Shown here: positions 9,188 to 17,388 of the stretch, piece by piece
Layout of the letters: the number at the start of each line of letters is the position of its first letter
Numbering within the stretch: the stretch's first letter is position 1
Assembly (NCBI RefSeq): GCF_011043555.1
Contig: NZ_JAAKGS010000001.1
Coordinates: 372,001 to 436,000, forward strand
DNA from: Sphingobacterium sp. SGR-19
GTDB taxonomy: Bacteria; Bacteroidota; Bacteroidia; Sphingobacteriales; Sphingobacteriaceae
DNA: 64,000 nucleotides
Direction of reading: 5' to 3'
The notes under the pieces: generated by a model
Seen by the model: the letters and a program-made list of their open reading frames with translations, nothing else
What the model was told of the DNA's origin: nothing
The model's database searches: none
Translations under genes and position numbers: made by a program

Positions 9188-10087
9188 ATGAAACGTAGAT
9201 TGTTAACGGTTCTTTTAATTTCGATAGCTTCGATTGGTTATGCGCAAAAAAATGATGCGAGGCTGGAGCGTATGCTAAAGAACGAAATCAAAGATTTTCA
9301 AGGGGATGTGGGGATATTCGTACAGCATTTCAAAAAAAACAGAACGGTAAGCATACAGGCGGATACTATCTTTCCTACCGCTAGCGTAGTTAAAGTGCCT
9401 ATTCTCGTTGGGGTTTTCGATAAAATAAACCACGGCAAGCTGAAATTAAATGATTCTTACATCTACGATGCCAAACGTATATACGGCGGTTCAGGTCTGA
9501 TGCAGTTTTATAAAGATAGTGCACAGACAAACCTATCCACAATGGTTTCTTTAATGCTGACCTATAGTGACAACGTAACTTCGATCTGGTGTCAGGAACT
9601 TGCCGGTGGAGGCATAGCAATCAATCAGCTGATGGACGAGCTGGGGCTTCCGAACACCAAGGTAAATTCTCGCACGGAAGGTCGTCAGAAAATTTGGGAA
9701 AAATACGGGTGGGGACAAACCACGCCGCGCGAAATTGTGAAACTGATGACCATGATAGAAGCAGGCAAAGTCATCTCTCCTCGCCTTTCCGATAAAATGT
9801 ATCGCTACTTGAAAAACCAATATTATAACGGCGAAGCCCTATCCCAGCTTCCAGCCCATATCGCAACAGCGTCCAAAACCGGTGCATTGAACCAAACGCG
9901 TAACGAAGTGGTATTTGTGCACGCTCCATCGGGTGATTTTGTTTTTGCTATTTTAACCAAAAACAACAAAGATCAACGTTGGACATACGATAATGAAGCT
10001 GAGGTGTTAATCAGAAAGATCTCCAATATACTATGGAATTATTTTGAATCGAAAGCAAAGTTTAAAGCATACGAACCTGTGCTTTAA
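9188..10087 (+). CDS. Class A beta-lactamase-like serine hydrolase, exported
   Basis: The 299-residue protein has a signal peptide (MKRRLLTVLLISIASIGYAQ) and the serine beta-lactamase fold. The active-site Ser66-x-x-Lys69 (ASVVK), SDN at 127-129 and KTG at 230-232 are all present and correctly spaced. Arg162-Thr-Glu164 falls where the omega-loop general base of class A enzymes lies (35 residues after SDN), but the Leu-Asn that normally completes the motif is missing. It could be a divergent class A beta-lactamase or a related peptidoglycan/peptide hydrolase. It starts 11 bases after the permease gene. Resistance cannot be claimed from sequence alone. Confidence 0.85.
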   Translation: MKRRLLTVLLISIASIGYAQKNDARLERMLKNEIKDFQGDVGIFVQHFKKNRTVSIQADTIFPTASVVKVPILVGVFDKINHGKLKLNDSYIYDAKRIYGGSGLMQFYKDSAQTNLSTMVSLMLTYSDNVTSIWCQELAGGGIAINQLMDELGLPNTKVNSRTEGRQKIWEKYGWGQTTPREIVKLMTMIEAGKVISPRLSDKMYRYLKNQYYNGEALSQLPAHIATASKTGALNQTRNEVVFVHAPSGDFVFAILTKNNKDQRWTYDNEAEVLIRKISNILWNYFESKAKFKAYEPVL

Positions 10088-10110
10088 ACTCTTTCATTAT
10101 AAACCTACAC

Positions 10111-10137
10111 AAAAAAAGCTGTCTTTTTAGACAGCTT
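10111..10137 (-). terminator. Terminator of the THX gene (possibly bidirectional)
   Basis: AAGCTGTC (10116-10123) and GACAGCTT (10130-10137) form an 8-bp stem with a 6-base loop. On the minus strand it is followed by TTTTTTTG, and the stem overlaps the THX stop codon by two bases. On the plus strand it also ends in a T-rich run, so it may terminate the serine hydrolase transcript too. Confidence 0.8.
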
Positions 10138-10246
10138 ATTCTTTTTTATCTTCCAATTTTACCTTGGGATGCTTTCTTGGGCGTTTCTTTCCGTACGATC
10201 CCATAATAATTTTTCCTCTACGTGTTTTTTTATCTCCTTTACCCAT
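10136..10246 (-). CDS. Small ribosomal subunit protein THX (bTHX)
   Basis: A 36-codon frame starts at ATG 10246 and reads MGKGDKKTRRGKIIMGSYGK and onward to a basic, lysine-rich end with stop TAA at 10136-10138. This is the highly conserved THX protein, a tiny basic peptide that sits in a pocket of 16S rRNA in the head of the 30S subunit. Its MGKGDKKTRRGKI start is characteristic of Bacteroidota THX. It lies about 90 bases downstream of guaB on the same strand and has its own terminator. It is easily missed by gene callers because of its size. Confidence 0.93.
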   Translation of the reverse strand: MGKGDKKTRRGKIIMGSYGKKRPRKHPKVKLEDKKE

Positions 10247-10338
10247 AGTTTTGTGTTTAAATTTTACAATTATTGATCGATTGAAAGCAATTTAATAATT
10301 ATAGCATTTAAATCCAAGTATCACCGGAAATTTATCGC

Positions 10339-11895
<1,557 letters not shown>

Positions 11896-11998
11896 CTAGG
11901 ATGACTAACCGACAACAAGATTTGGCAGACTATTTGCTCTTCTTCTAGTTTGGAAACATATTTATCGATAACCGGTAAGTTTTGAAATTAAAAATAAT

Positions 11999-12499
11999 AT
12001 GAAGAAAGTATTTTTATCTTTATTAGCCGCTTCGTTCTTGGCCATCGGCACAAACGAAGTAAATGCACAGGCACGTTATCGAACGGCATTGGGGTTAGGA
12101 ATCGATTTAGGTGATGGACCGACCTTGGTCGGGCCACAAATAAAGCACTTTTTTGATGGTGCAAACGCAGGGAATGCCCAAGTGCTATTTGGAGATGATG
12201 TGACGGTATTGGGCGTGGATTACTCGTATAACCAAGCTATTGCAGGGACAAACGGATTGAATTGGTACGTAGGGGTCGGTCCGCAACTTGCGTTTATCGA
12301 CGGTGGCCGTTGGTGGTATGACGATAGGGACGATGATCGCACCTATTTTGCGCTTCGCCCGGCAGCCGGGTTGGAATTTAAGATACCGTCAGCTCCCCTA
12401 GCGTTCCATTTCGACTGGAAACCTTGGTGGAACCTATCCAATAGAAGTAATTTTGAACCTGCACGTTTTACATTAGGGTTTAAATTTACCTTAAATTAA
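11999..12499 (+). CDS. Small outer-membrane beta-barrel-like protein of unknown function
   Basis: The 166-residue protein starts at ATG 11999 with a signal peptide (MKKVFLSLLAASFLAIGTNEVNAQ). The mature part has alternating hydrophobic/polar strands rich in Gly and aromatic residues (ALGLGIDLGDGPTLVGPQIKHFF, WYVGVGPQLAFIDGG, FALRPAAGLEFKI) and ends in ARFTLGFKFTLN, a typical barrel C-terminus. About eight strands would fit a small OmpA/OmpW-sized barrel. A conserved-looking acidic and Trp/Tyr-rich loop (GRWWYDDRDDDRTYF) is notable. No neighbour suggests a ligand. A strong terminator follows, so it is monocistronic. Confidence 0.75.
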   Translation: MKKVFLSLLAASFLAIGTNEVNAQARYRTALGLGIDLGDGPTLVGPQIKHFFDGANAGNAQVLFGDDVTVLGVDYSYNQAIAGTNGLNWYVGVGPQLAFIDGGRWWYDDRDDDRTYFALRPAAGLEFKIPSAPLAFHFDWKPWWNLSNRSNFEPARFTLGFKFTLN

Positions 12500-12525
12500 A
12501 AAAGCCTACAGAGGATAACTACCAC

Positions 12526-12561
12526 GTCGGTATATCAACAGAAGGTATACCGACTTTTTTT
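12526..12561 (+). terminator. Terminator after the small barrel gene
   Basis: GTCGGTATA (12526-12534) pairs with TATACCGAC (12546-12554), a 9-bp stem with an 11-base loop followed by TTTTTTT. Confidence 0.85.
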
Positions 12562-12584
12562 ATACAAGTAAAATAACAAAACAC

Positions 12585-12592
12585 TATCTTTG
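12585..12592 (+). promoter_or_regulatory. Probable -7 element of the metNIQ operon
   Basis: TATCTTTG matches TAnnTTTG and ends 15 bases before the metN ATG. Transcription would start around 12598, giving a leader of only about ten bases. That leaves no space for an S-adenosylmethionine riboswitch. A -33 TTTG is not clear. Confidence 0.5.
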
Positions 12593-12607
12593 CACTAGAT
12601 TAATTAT

Positions 12608-13354
12608 ATGATTAAGCTAGAGCAAGTCAGTAAAATATTCTACCAGAAACACAGGGAGATTCAAGCCCTGAAGAATATTACGCTCCATATAGAGAAAGGG
12701 GATATTTTTGGCATTATCGGTTATTCCGGTTCCGGAAAGAGTACGCTTGTTCGCACCATCAACTTGTTAGAACGTCCCACTTCCGGGAACATATACCTGT
12801 CCAAAAAAAATATTGTATCGCTTTCTGATAAAGAATTGATTCCTTTTCGTCGAAAAATTGGGATGATCTTTCAACACTTTAACTTGCTTTCATCCCGTAC
12901 CGTTTTCGATAACGTAGCCTTTCCACTACAATTAATAGGTATGGCTAAAGAAGACATAGATAAAAAAGTAGATAATCTACTGAATATGGTAGATTTATCG
13001 GACAAACGCGAGGAGTATCCTGTAGCTCTATCCGGCGGACAAAAACAACGGGTGGCCATTGGTAGAGCATTGGCCTCCAATCCCGACATTCTCCTTTGTG
13101 ACGAAGCGACAAGTGCTTTGGATCCACAAACAACACGTTCAATTCTTGCTCTTTTAAAACGTATTAACCGAGAGCTAGGCATTACCATCGTATTAATTAC
13201 TCATCAGATGGAAGTCGTGCGTGCGGTATGTAACCGGGTAGCGGTTATATCGGAAGGTGAATTAGTAGAAGAGAACGATGTAGATATATTATTTGAGCGT
13301 CCGAGGTCTCCCATCACACAAGAATTGTTGAATCCTACATTGCGTATCGATTAA
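12608..13354 (+). CDS. metN: Methionine ABC importer, ATP-binding protein (short form)
   Basis: This 248-residue ATPase shows Walker [10 protein letters not shown], the Q-loop [14 protein letters not shown] (characteristic of MetN), signature [15 protein letters not shown], Walker [13 protein letters not shown] and the switch His in THQMEVV. It powers import of L-/D-methionine through MetI. Typical MetN proteins are near 340 residues because a C-terminal NIL (ACT-like) domain senses intracellular methionine. This protein ends soon after the nucleotide-binding domain ([10 protein letters not shown]), so that regulatory domain is missing. It is the first gene of metN-metI-metQ; metI begins within about ten bases. 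Confidence 0.9.
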   Translation: MIKLEQVSKIFYQKHREIQALKNITLHIEKGDIFGIIGYSGSGKSTLVRTINLLERPTSGNIYLSKKNIVSLSDKELIPFRRKIGMIFQHFNLLSSRTVFDNVAFPLQLIGMAKEDIDKKVDNLLNMVDLSDKREEYPVALSGGQKQRVAIGRALASNPDILLCDEATSALDPQTTRSILALLKRINRELGITIVLITHQMEVVRAVCNRVAVISEGELVEENDVDILFERPRSPITQELLNPTLRID

Positions 13355-13365
13355 TAAAAGTGAGT

Positions 13366-14022
13366 ATGTCTGAAGAAACATTTTGGTTATTGGCAAACGG
13401 TACGTGGGAAACGATTGTGATGACATTTTCCTCAGGATTCTTCAGTTTTTTGATTGGGCTTCCGCTAGGCATATTGCTCTTTTTAACACGCGAACAACAA
13501 TTACTTGCCAACAGATCATTGAACAGTAGTATAGCATTTTTTGTAAACATTTTCCGTTCCATTCCATTTATCATCCTCATCGTATGGATGATCCCGTTTA
13601 CCCGTGCCCTAGTGGGAACCTCCATTGGTATGAAAGCCGCTATCGTACCACTGAGTATTGGCGCTGCGCCGTTCGTAGCAAGGTTGGTGGAAAATTGCCT
13701 GCTAGAGGTTCCTTATGGCATTATAGAAGCAGCGCGGTCTATGGGAGCCACGACAATGCAAGTTGTTCGTAAAGTGCTTATTCCGGAAGCTCTTCCCGCA
13801 TTAATAAATAGCGCTTCTCTTACACTCATCACGTTAGTGGGATATTCCGCAATGGGCGGCGCCGTAGGCGCTGGGGGGCTAGGACATATTGGGTATCAAT
13901 ACGGTTATGTCGGCTATGACGCGTTGATTATGAATATGGTGCTCGTACTACTTATCGGTATCGTATTCGGAATACAGTTTATCGGCGACCGATTATCAAA
14001 ATATGTAGATCATAGGAAATGA
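13366..14022 (+). CDS. metI: Methionine ABC importer, permease
   Basis: This inner-membrane permease of about 218 residues has five or so membrane helices. The EAA loop LEVPYGIIEAARSMGATTMQVVRKVLIPEALP contacts MetN. It also has the MetI-typical VNIFRSIPFIILIVWMIPFTRALVGTSIG and GYSAMGGAVGAGGLGHIGYQYGY segments. A GTG at 13360 is an alternative start two codons upstream; ATG 13366 (MSEETFWLL) is preferred. It forms the transport channel of the metNIQ importer. Confidence 0.92.
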   Translation: MSEETFWLLANGTWETIVMTFSSGFFSFLIGLPLGILLFLTREQQLLANRSLNSSIAFFVNIFRSIPFIILIVWMIPFTRALVGTSIGMKAAIVPLSIGAAPFVARLVENCLLEVPYGIIEAARSMGATTMQVVRKVLIPEALPALINSASLTLITLVGYSAMGGAVGAGGLGHIGYQYGYVGYDALIMNMVLVLLIGIVFGIQFIGDRLSKYVDHRK

Positions 14023-14072
14023 TGCCAATTACTAATGGTGAATGAACGGCTAATTTATAAAGTATTAAAAAT

Positions 14073-14882
14073 ATGTACAATACAATCAAATCTTTATTTA
14101 GTTCAGCGATTATCATAGCTTCGCTTTTATCCTGTGGTGGCGCAAATCGTTCTTCGGATATCCTTCGGGTAGGTGTACAGTCCGGCCCTGAATACAGTTT
14201 GGCAGAGGAAGCTAAAAAGGTAGCAAAAGAAAAGTACAATTTGGAAGTCGAACTTGTTTCTTTTAACGATTACGTTATGCCAAACGAGGCTTTACATCAA
14301 GGTGATATTGACGTTAACGTGTTCCAAACCACTCCCTATTTAGACGATCAAATGGCAAGTAGAGGATATAAACTAGCTGTTGTAGGAAATACCTTTGTTT
14401 ATCCTATGGCTGGCTATTCCAAGAAAATAAAAAACATCCGTGAACTTAAATCCGGAGATACGGTGGTTATTCCTAATGACCCGACAAATCTAGGTCGGGC
14501 ACTTTTGCTAATGCAAGAAGTCGGCCTTATCCAGCTTAAGGATAACGTAGGATTACTCCCACGTACACAAGATATCACAAAGAACGATCTAAAACTCAAT
14601 ATCCTTGCGCTGGAAGCTCCCCAACTGCCACGTACATTAGACGACGGTAAAGTGACCGTGGCAGTTATCAATAATAATTTTGCTGCCAGTCACAACTTAA
14701 CAGCCAAAGACAACGGTATTTTTATCGAAGACGAAAAATCACCTTATGTAAATATCATTGTGAGTCGGGAAGACAACAAAGAGGACGAAAAAGTACTGAA
14801 CTTTGCAAAAGCGTATCAGTCGGAAGAAGTAGAGGCCGTAGCGAACAAAGTGTTCAAAGGCGGGGCTATAAAAGGGTGGTAA
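14073..14882 (+). CDS. metQ: Methionine-binding lipoprotein MetQ (NlpA family)
   Basis: The 269-residue protein has a lipoprotein signal with lipobox LLSC and lipidation Cys21. It is followed by the NlpA/MetQ substrate-binding fold: LRVGVQSGPEYSLAEEAKKVAKEKYNLEVELVSFNDYVMPNEALHQGDIDVNVFQTTPYLDDQ, then VIPNDPTNLGRALLLMQEVGLI. These are the hallmarks of the D-/L-methionine-binding family. Anchored on the periplasmic side, it delivers methionine to MetI/MetN. It is the last gene of the operon, 50 bases after metI, and is followed by a hairpin (14892-14915) that can act as terminator. Confidence 0.93.
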   Translation: MYNTIKSLFSSAIIIASLLSCGGANRSSDILRVGVQSGPEYSLAEEAKKVAKEKYNLEVELVSFNDYVMPNEALHQGDIDVNVFQTTPYLDDQMASRGYKLAVVGNTFVYPMAGYSKKIKNIRELKSGDTVVIPNDPTNLGRALLLMQEVGLIQLKDNVGLLPRTQDITKNDLKLNILALEAPQLPRTLDDGKVTVAVINNNFAASHNLTAKDNGIFIEDEKSPYVNIIVSREDNKEDEKVLNFAKAYQSEEVEAVANKVFKGGAIKGW

Positions 14883-15249
14883 TTTTTTGAATCTCTTTTT
14901 CTTGATAAAAAGAGAGAAAAATCAAGGCTGGATATGGTTTTGCTATTTTTCTTTGTCTATTCCTAAACAGCATATAACTCGCTACGCTCAGACATTATGC
15001 TGTTTTTAACAGAATAGCCTGCTGAAAAATGGTCGCAAAACAATATAAGGCCGATTAAACCCGCATAACCGCGAGGTGTTATTGTTCACTTTTATTTACG
15101 CCTTGCACCATCCCCTCCTTAACTTTTAAGGTCGCATCCGAATGTTTTACAACTGCACAAATTCATCCTTAGTACTATTCCAAATGTAAAACATCCGAAG
15201 CGGCGATTTTTTTTGGTTCTTTTTTGAGGGAAAAAAGAACACTTAGCTA
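14883..15249. repeat. Gene-free structured stretch with hairpins (candidate dispersed repeat)
   Basis: These 367 bases between the convergent metQ and methyltransferase genes hold no plausible gene. They contain four inverted repeats. A 9-bp stem at 14892-14900/14907-14915 has loop CTTGAT, which is complementary to ATCAAG at 14921-14926. A 9-bp stem lies at 14966-14974/14996-15004, and another at 15142-15150/15186-15194. A perfect 10-bp stem lies at 15216-15225/15231-15240 with a 5-base loop. CATCCGAA occurs twice (15135-15142 and 15192-15199). The outer hairpins probably act as terminators for the flanking genes. The overall organisation resembles a non-coding repeat element seen between convergent genes in Bacteroidota, but copies elsewhere cannot be checked here. 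Confidence 0.5.
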
Positions 15250-15777
15250 TTAACGATTCGGAACCGTCCACAAAAATATAGTGCTGCCATTTACCGTGAC
15301 CGTTTTTTCAGGTTCCCAATCACCCATATCAAAAGCATGCGATACAATGCGTGTTCCTGGTTTCAGTTCTTTCAAGATTTTAGAGCGCAGCTTCAAATTC
15401 ACCTCTGGGAGTAAATAAAGCGTTAACACGTCTGCTTTACTAAAATCGAAATCAAACAAGTTCCCTTGAACAAAAGTTACTTTATCAGTTACACCTGCTT
15501 CCTTTGCATTCTCATTTGCTTCCTTAATACGTTGTGGATCGAGATCAACACCTGTTGATGTAGCTCCGCGCTTAGCTGCCGAAATGGCGATACGACCATC
15601 ACCGCAACCTAAATCATAATGAACATCCCCCGCTTTCACTCCTGCCAAATCCAACATGGCGTCTACGACGGGTTGCTTTGTGGGTACGTATGGAACATCC
15701 AGATTAGGTTTCTGCGCAAATACTTGGAAGCCTAACAACAAACAAACCACCAATAAATAATTTTTCAATGCATTCAT
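15250..15777 (-). CDS. Class I SAM-dependent methyltransferase-like protein with a signal peptide
   Basis: Starting at ATG 15777 gives 175 residues: signal peptide MNALKNYLLVVCLLLGFQVFAQ, then the VPYVPTKQPVVDAMLDLAGV start typical of this subfamily. SAM-binding motif I is HYDLGCGDGRIAI, and the motif II acidic residue is in TGVDLDPQRI. GNLFDFDF and ADVLTLYLLPEVN follow. The Rossmann methyltransferase core looks intact, yet the N-terminus predicts export, where S-adenosylmethionine is not normally available. The signal may be a membrane anchor, or the protein may have another role. The frame is open to 15813, but the later Met places the signal at the very N-terminus. The substrate is unknown. 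Confidence 0.82.
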   Translation of the reverse strand: MNALKNYLLVVCLLLGFQVFAQKPNLDVPYVPTKQPVVDAMLDLAGVKAGDVHYDLGCGDGRIAISAAKRGATSTGVDLDPQRIKEANENAKEAGVTDKVTFVQGNLFDFDFSKADVLTLYLLPEVNLKLRSKILKELKPGTRIVSHAFDMGDWEPEKTVTVNGSTIFLWTVPNR

Positions 15778-15857
15778 TTTGTTTAATTTAAATGGTAAAA
15801 AAATATAGCTCATCTAGTTTTCTCAAAAGTTCAAGATACTATAGTAATACAGCAAAG

Positions 15858-17273
15858 TCATGCTTTTTGTTTAGTGTCTTTCGATTCTGCTATAAAAAAG
15901 AAAAAGACCGTTCCCAATAACAGCACACCTACACCTAGCCATGCTCCCCTTCCAGCGAACATCAGGCTGGAATACAACAAGTATGAAGAAGTAAGGCAAA
16001 AAATAATCGGTAGAACGGGATACAGAGGCACTTTAAACGGACGTGGCGTATGCGGTTCCTTATGGCGTAAAACAAAAAGCGCCAGCCCGGTACATAATAT
16101 AAAAAACCAAAAAATCGGGGCGGTAAAGTCGACCATAGATTCAAATCCGCTACGGGCGAAAGATCCTATAACGATTAGTGCGACAGCTATCGCTCCTTGT
16201 GTCAAAAGTGCATTGACTGGCGTAGATGTTTCCGGTTTCCAAGTTCGCATAAAAGAAAAAATCGAGAAATCCCGTCCCAAAGCGTGATTGGTGCGCGCGC
16301 CAGTAAAAATGGTTGCATTGGTCGATGTCAGTGCGGCCAGGATAACCAATAAGCCAACAAGAAACACCCCGGTATCTCCCATAATTACACGCATGGTTTC
16401 CACGCCGACTGCTTCCGAAGAGGCTAAACCGTCAATTCCGAGAACGTTGAAGTAGGCTAGATTGATCAATAGATAGATGGCGGTAATAAGGAGGATACTA
16501 ACCATCATCACGGTAACCATTTTTTTACTACCTCCTCGCATCTCCGAGGATATATAGCCAGCTTCGTTCCATCCTCCAAATGTCAACAACACCATCACCA
16601 TTGCCCCGCCTATTGCCGGCGTTACACCAGAGCTGACCGTGGTGACGGCGGCAGTAATATTACTTTGCGGAGCAAAGAAAAGCCCCACAACAATCACGGC
16701 GAGCAATCCAATAAACTGCAAACTGATTAAGGATTTTTGTGTTCCTGTTCCGACGTGTACACCGATAATATTGACAAATGTGAGTCCAACGACCACCATG
16801 GCCGCATAAATAGAGGAAGAAAAGGAGCCCAAACTATATAGTTCACTCATGTAGTCTCCTACAATAAAAGCTAGTAACGCAATAGAGCCTGTTTGAATAA
16901 TACTCATCCTTGCCCAAGCGAACAAAAATGCGAAGCGTCGACCAAAGGCACGGTGTAAAAAGTGATAGTCTCCACCCGTGTTCGGAAAAGCAGTACTCAG
17001 CTCTGCATAGCACATCGCACCGATAAAAGAAACCATCCCGCCCAATATCCAAACGCCAAAAAATAATTCCGGGCTGCCGGTATTTGCTGCAACAATGGAC
17101 GGCGTACGAAAAATACCCGCGCCAACTACGACACCGACGATAACAACAACGGCGTCGACTACTCTTAAAACTTGTTTTGGGTGGGTGGGTTTATCGGCGT
17201 CAGCAACGATGTCGTCGCTGGCTGTCTTTGCTATTTTTTCGATACGGTTTTCCAGGTTCTGCGTGTCTTTCAT
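15858..17273 (-). CDS. APC-superfamily amino-acid permease
   Basis: The 471-residue membrane protein has about 12 helices. TM1 carries VVVGAGIFRTPSIVAANTGS, the APC substrate-binding motif. TM2-3 reads MCYAELSTAFPNTGGDYHFLHRAFGRRFAFLFAWARMSIIQTGSIALLAF, resembling the LAT/AdiC-like side of the family rather than the CAT type found at 7704-9176. A cytosolic N-terminal tail of about 35 charged residues precedes the first helix. It probably exchanges or imports an amino acid. It is adjacent to, and on the same strand as, the exported methyltransferase gene, 81 bases upstream of it. The substrate is not determinable. Confidence 0.87.
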   Translation of the reverse strand: MKDTQNLENRIEKIAKTASDDIVADADKPTHPKQVLRVVDAVVVIVGVVVGAGIFRTPSIVAANTGSPELFFGVWILGGMVSFIGAMCYAELSTAFPNTGGDYHFLHRAFGRRFAFLFAWARMSIIQTGSIALLAFIVGDYMSELYSLGSFSSSIYAAMVVVGLTFVNIIGVHVGTGTQKSLISLQFIGLLAVIVVGLFFAPQSNITAAVTTVSSGVTPAIGGAMVMVLLTFGGWNEAGYISSEMRGGSKKMVTVMMVSILLITAIYLLINLAYFNVLGIDGLASSEAVGVETMRVIMGDTGVFLVGLLVILAALTSTNATIFTGARTNHALGRDFSIFSFMRTWKPETSTPVNALLTQGAIAVALIVIGSFARSGFESMVDFTAPIFWFFILCTGLALFVLRHKEPHTPRPFKVPLYPVLPIIFCLTSSYLLYSSLMFAGRGAWLGVGVLLLGTVFFFFIAESKDTKQKA

Positions 17274-17388
17274 GCGCGCTTTCCATTTTATAGGGGTTGT
17301 TGAATGATTTCCTGTCTATAATAGTACAAACAACTTTAGAAATTGTTTGCCCCATCGTAGTTAGCAATAGGCGCGATGCCAATGGCTG

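Noticed and set aside
12562..12607. SAM riboswitch upstream of metN
   Set aside because: Only about ten bases remain between the predicted transcript start and the ATG, and no conserved riboswitch core is visible.
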